From CAYGZC01 sp964354225 (lineage in GTDB: Bacteria > Bacteroidota > Ignavibacteria > UBA10030 > SZUA-254), in NCBI GenBank assembly GCA_964354225.1, contig CAYGZC010000031.1, positions 1 through 5,337 of the forward strand: a stretch of DNA of 5,337 nucleotides, given 5' to 3'. This document shows, one piece after another, positions 5,032 to 5,337 of this stretch. The position numbers were made by a program, and so were the translations under genes. The notes beneath the pieces were generated by a model. It was not told where the DNA came from, did no database searches, and saw nothing but the letters and a program-made list of their open reading frames with translations. Position 1 is the first letter of the stretch. Every line of letters starts with the position of its first letter.

Positions 5032-5337
5032 CTATTTTCTTTTTGCTGTTCTATATTTTACTTTTGGTTCCTCAACACGAAGACCAATTCGTCGTTTTGG
5101 TTGCTCCAGCGGTATCATAAGCTGCTTTATGGCTTCAAAGACCACACGGAATTGTTCATCGTACTTCTTCTCAAGCTCTTCAAGCTTGTGTGCAATATCT
5201 TTGTGGGTTGAGAGAATCTCACGTAAGCGTACGAACGCCCGCATGATCTCGATATTGACCTGAACGGCTCGCTTGCTATTCAATACGCTTGATAGCATTG
5301 CTACACCTTGTTCTGTAAAAGCATATGGTAGGTACTT
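5032..5337 (-). CDS. ORF6N-domain protein, C-terminal part (partial at window edge)
   Basis: The frame runs open from the right edge to a TAG at 5032-5034. An internal Met at 5298 is not the true start, because the 13 codons before it continue the conserved motif. The visible 101 residues begin KYLPYAFTEQGVAML, the end of an ORF6N domain (a KilA-N-like putative DNA-binding domain of phage origin). They go on through SSVLNSKRAVQVNIEIMRAFVRLREIL and a predicted coiled coil (HKLEELEKKYDEQFRVVFEAIKQL). The tail is basic and lysine/arginine-rich (RTAKRK). Proteins of this shape are widespread chromosomal and prophage genes, often in accessory regions, and are thought to bind DNA; precise function is unknown. 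It is on the same strand as the methylase operon but about 300 bp upstream with repeats between, so co-transcription is doubtful. Family recognition is strong; role is unassigned. Confidence 0.88.
   Translation of the reverse strand, partial: KYLPYAFTEQGVAMLSSVLNSKRAVQVNIEIMRAFVRLREILSTHKDIAHKLEELEKKYDEQFRVVFEAIKQLMIPLEQPKRRIGLRVEEPKVKYRTAKRK

Noticed and set aside
4996..5211. 71-aa plus-strand open frame
   Set aside because: Antisense to the ORF6N-domain gene, Phe/Leu/Trp-rich shadow composition.
5032..5298. Complete 88-aa gene starting at the Met at 5298
   Set aside because: The codons upstream continue the conserved ORF6N motif (KYLPYAFTEQGVA) to the window edge, so the gene is a partial C-terminus and not a short complete gene.

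Overview
The window is bacterial DNA of moderate, slightly AT-rich composition. Genes are tightly packed and all of them read on the minus strand, so gene order runs from the right edge to the left. Taxonomy cannot be fixed from the sequence. ORF6N-type proteins and mobile methylase cassettes occur in many bacteria, and nothing here singles out a phylum.

Layout, right to left in transcription order. (1) At 5032-5337 is the C-terminal part of an ORF6N-domain protein that enters from outside the window. (2) At 4734-5031 is a gene-free stretch of about 300 bp. It holds two diverged copies of a roughly 42-62 bp repeat, a 31-bp near-perfect palindrome, smaller hairpins and a good candidate promoter (-10 TATAAT) for the next gene. 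(3) At 4392-4733 is a 113-aa protein of unknown family with a strong ribosome binding site. (4) At 3167-4309 (or from 4345) is a DNA cytosine-5 methyltransferase with its diagnostic motifs. (5) At 1730-3151 is a GHKL-type ATPase of the prokaryotic MORC/paraMORC kind. (6) At 750-1733 is a 327-aa protein with a Rossmann/methyltransferase-like look, joined to the ATPase by an ATGA stop-start overlap. (7) At 338-736 is a Vsr-type very short patch repair endonuclease. (8) At 1-270 is the N-terminal half of a Mug/TDG-like mismatch-specific uracil/thymine DNA glycosylase, cut by the left edge.

Items 4-7 form one compact operon (gaps of 15 and 13 bp, one 4-bp overlap) and look like a modification-based anti-phage module. 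The methyltransferase would mark self DNA. The GHKL ATPase plus the 327-aa partner would form a sensing or remodelling device. Vsr could either repair the T:G mismatches that arise when 5-methylcytosine deaminates, or act as the system's nicking effector. The downstream Mug-like glycosylase attacks the same class of lesion, so methylation and two routes of deamination repair sit side by side. No conventional restriction endonuclease is visible in the window. GHKL ATPases of this kind in restriction-modification neighbourhoods have been described comparatively (prokaryotic MORC/paraMORC families). The exact combination here, including the 327-aa and 113-aa proteins and the glycosylase, is what deserves attention.
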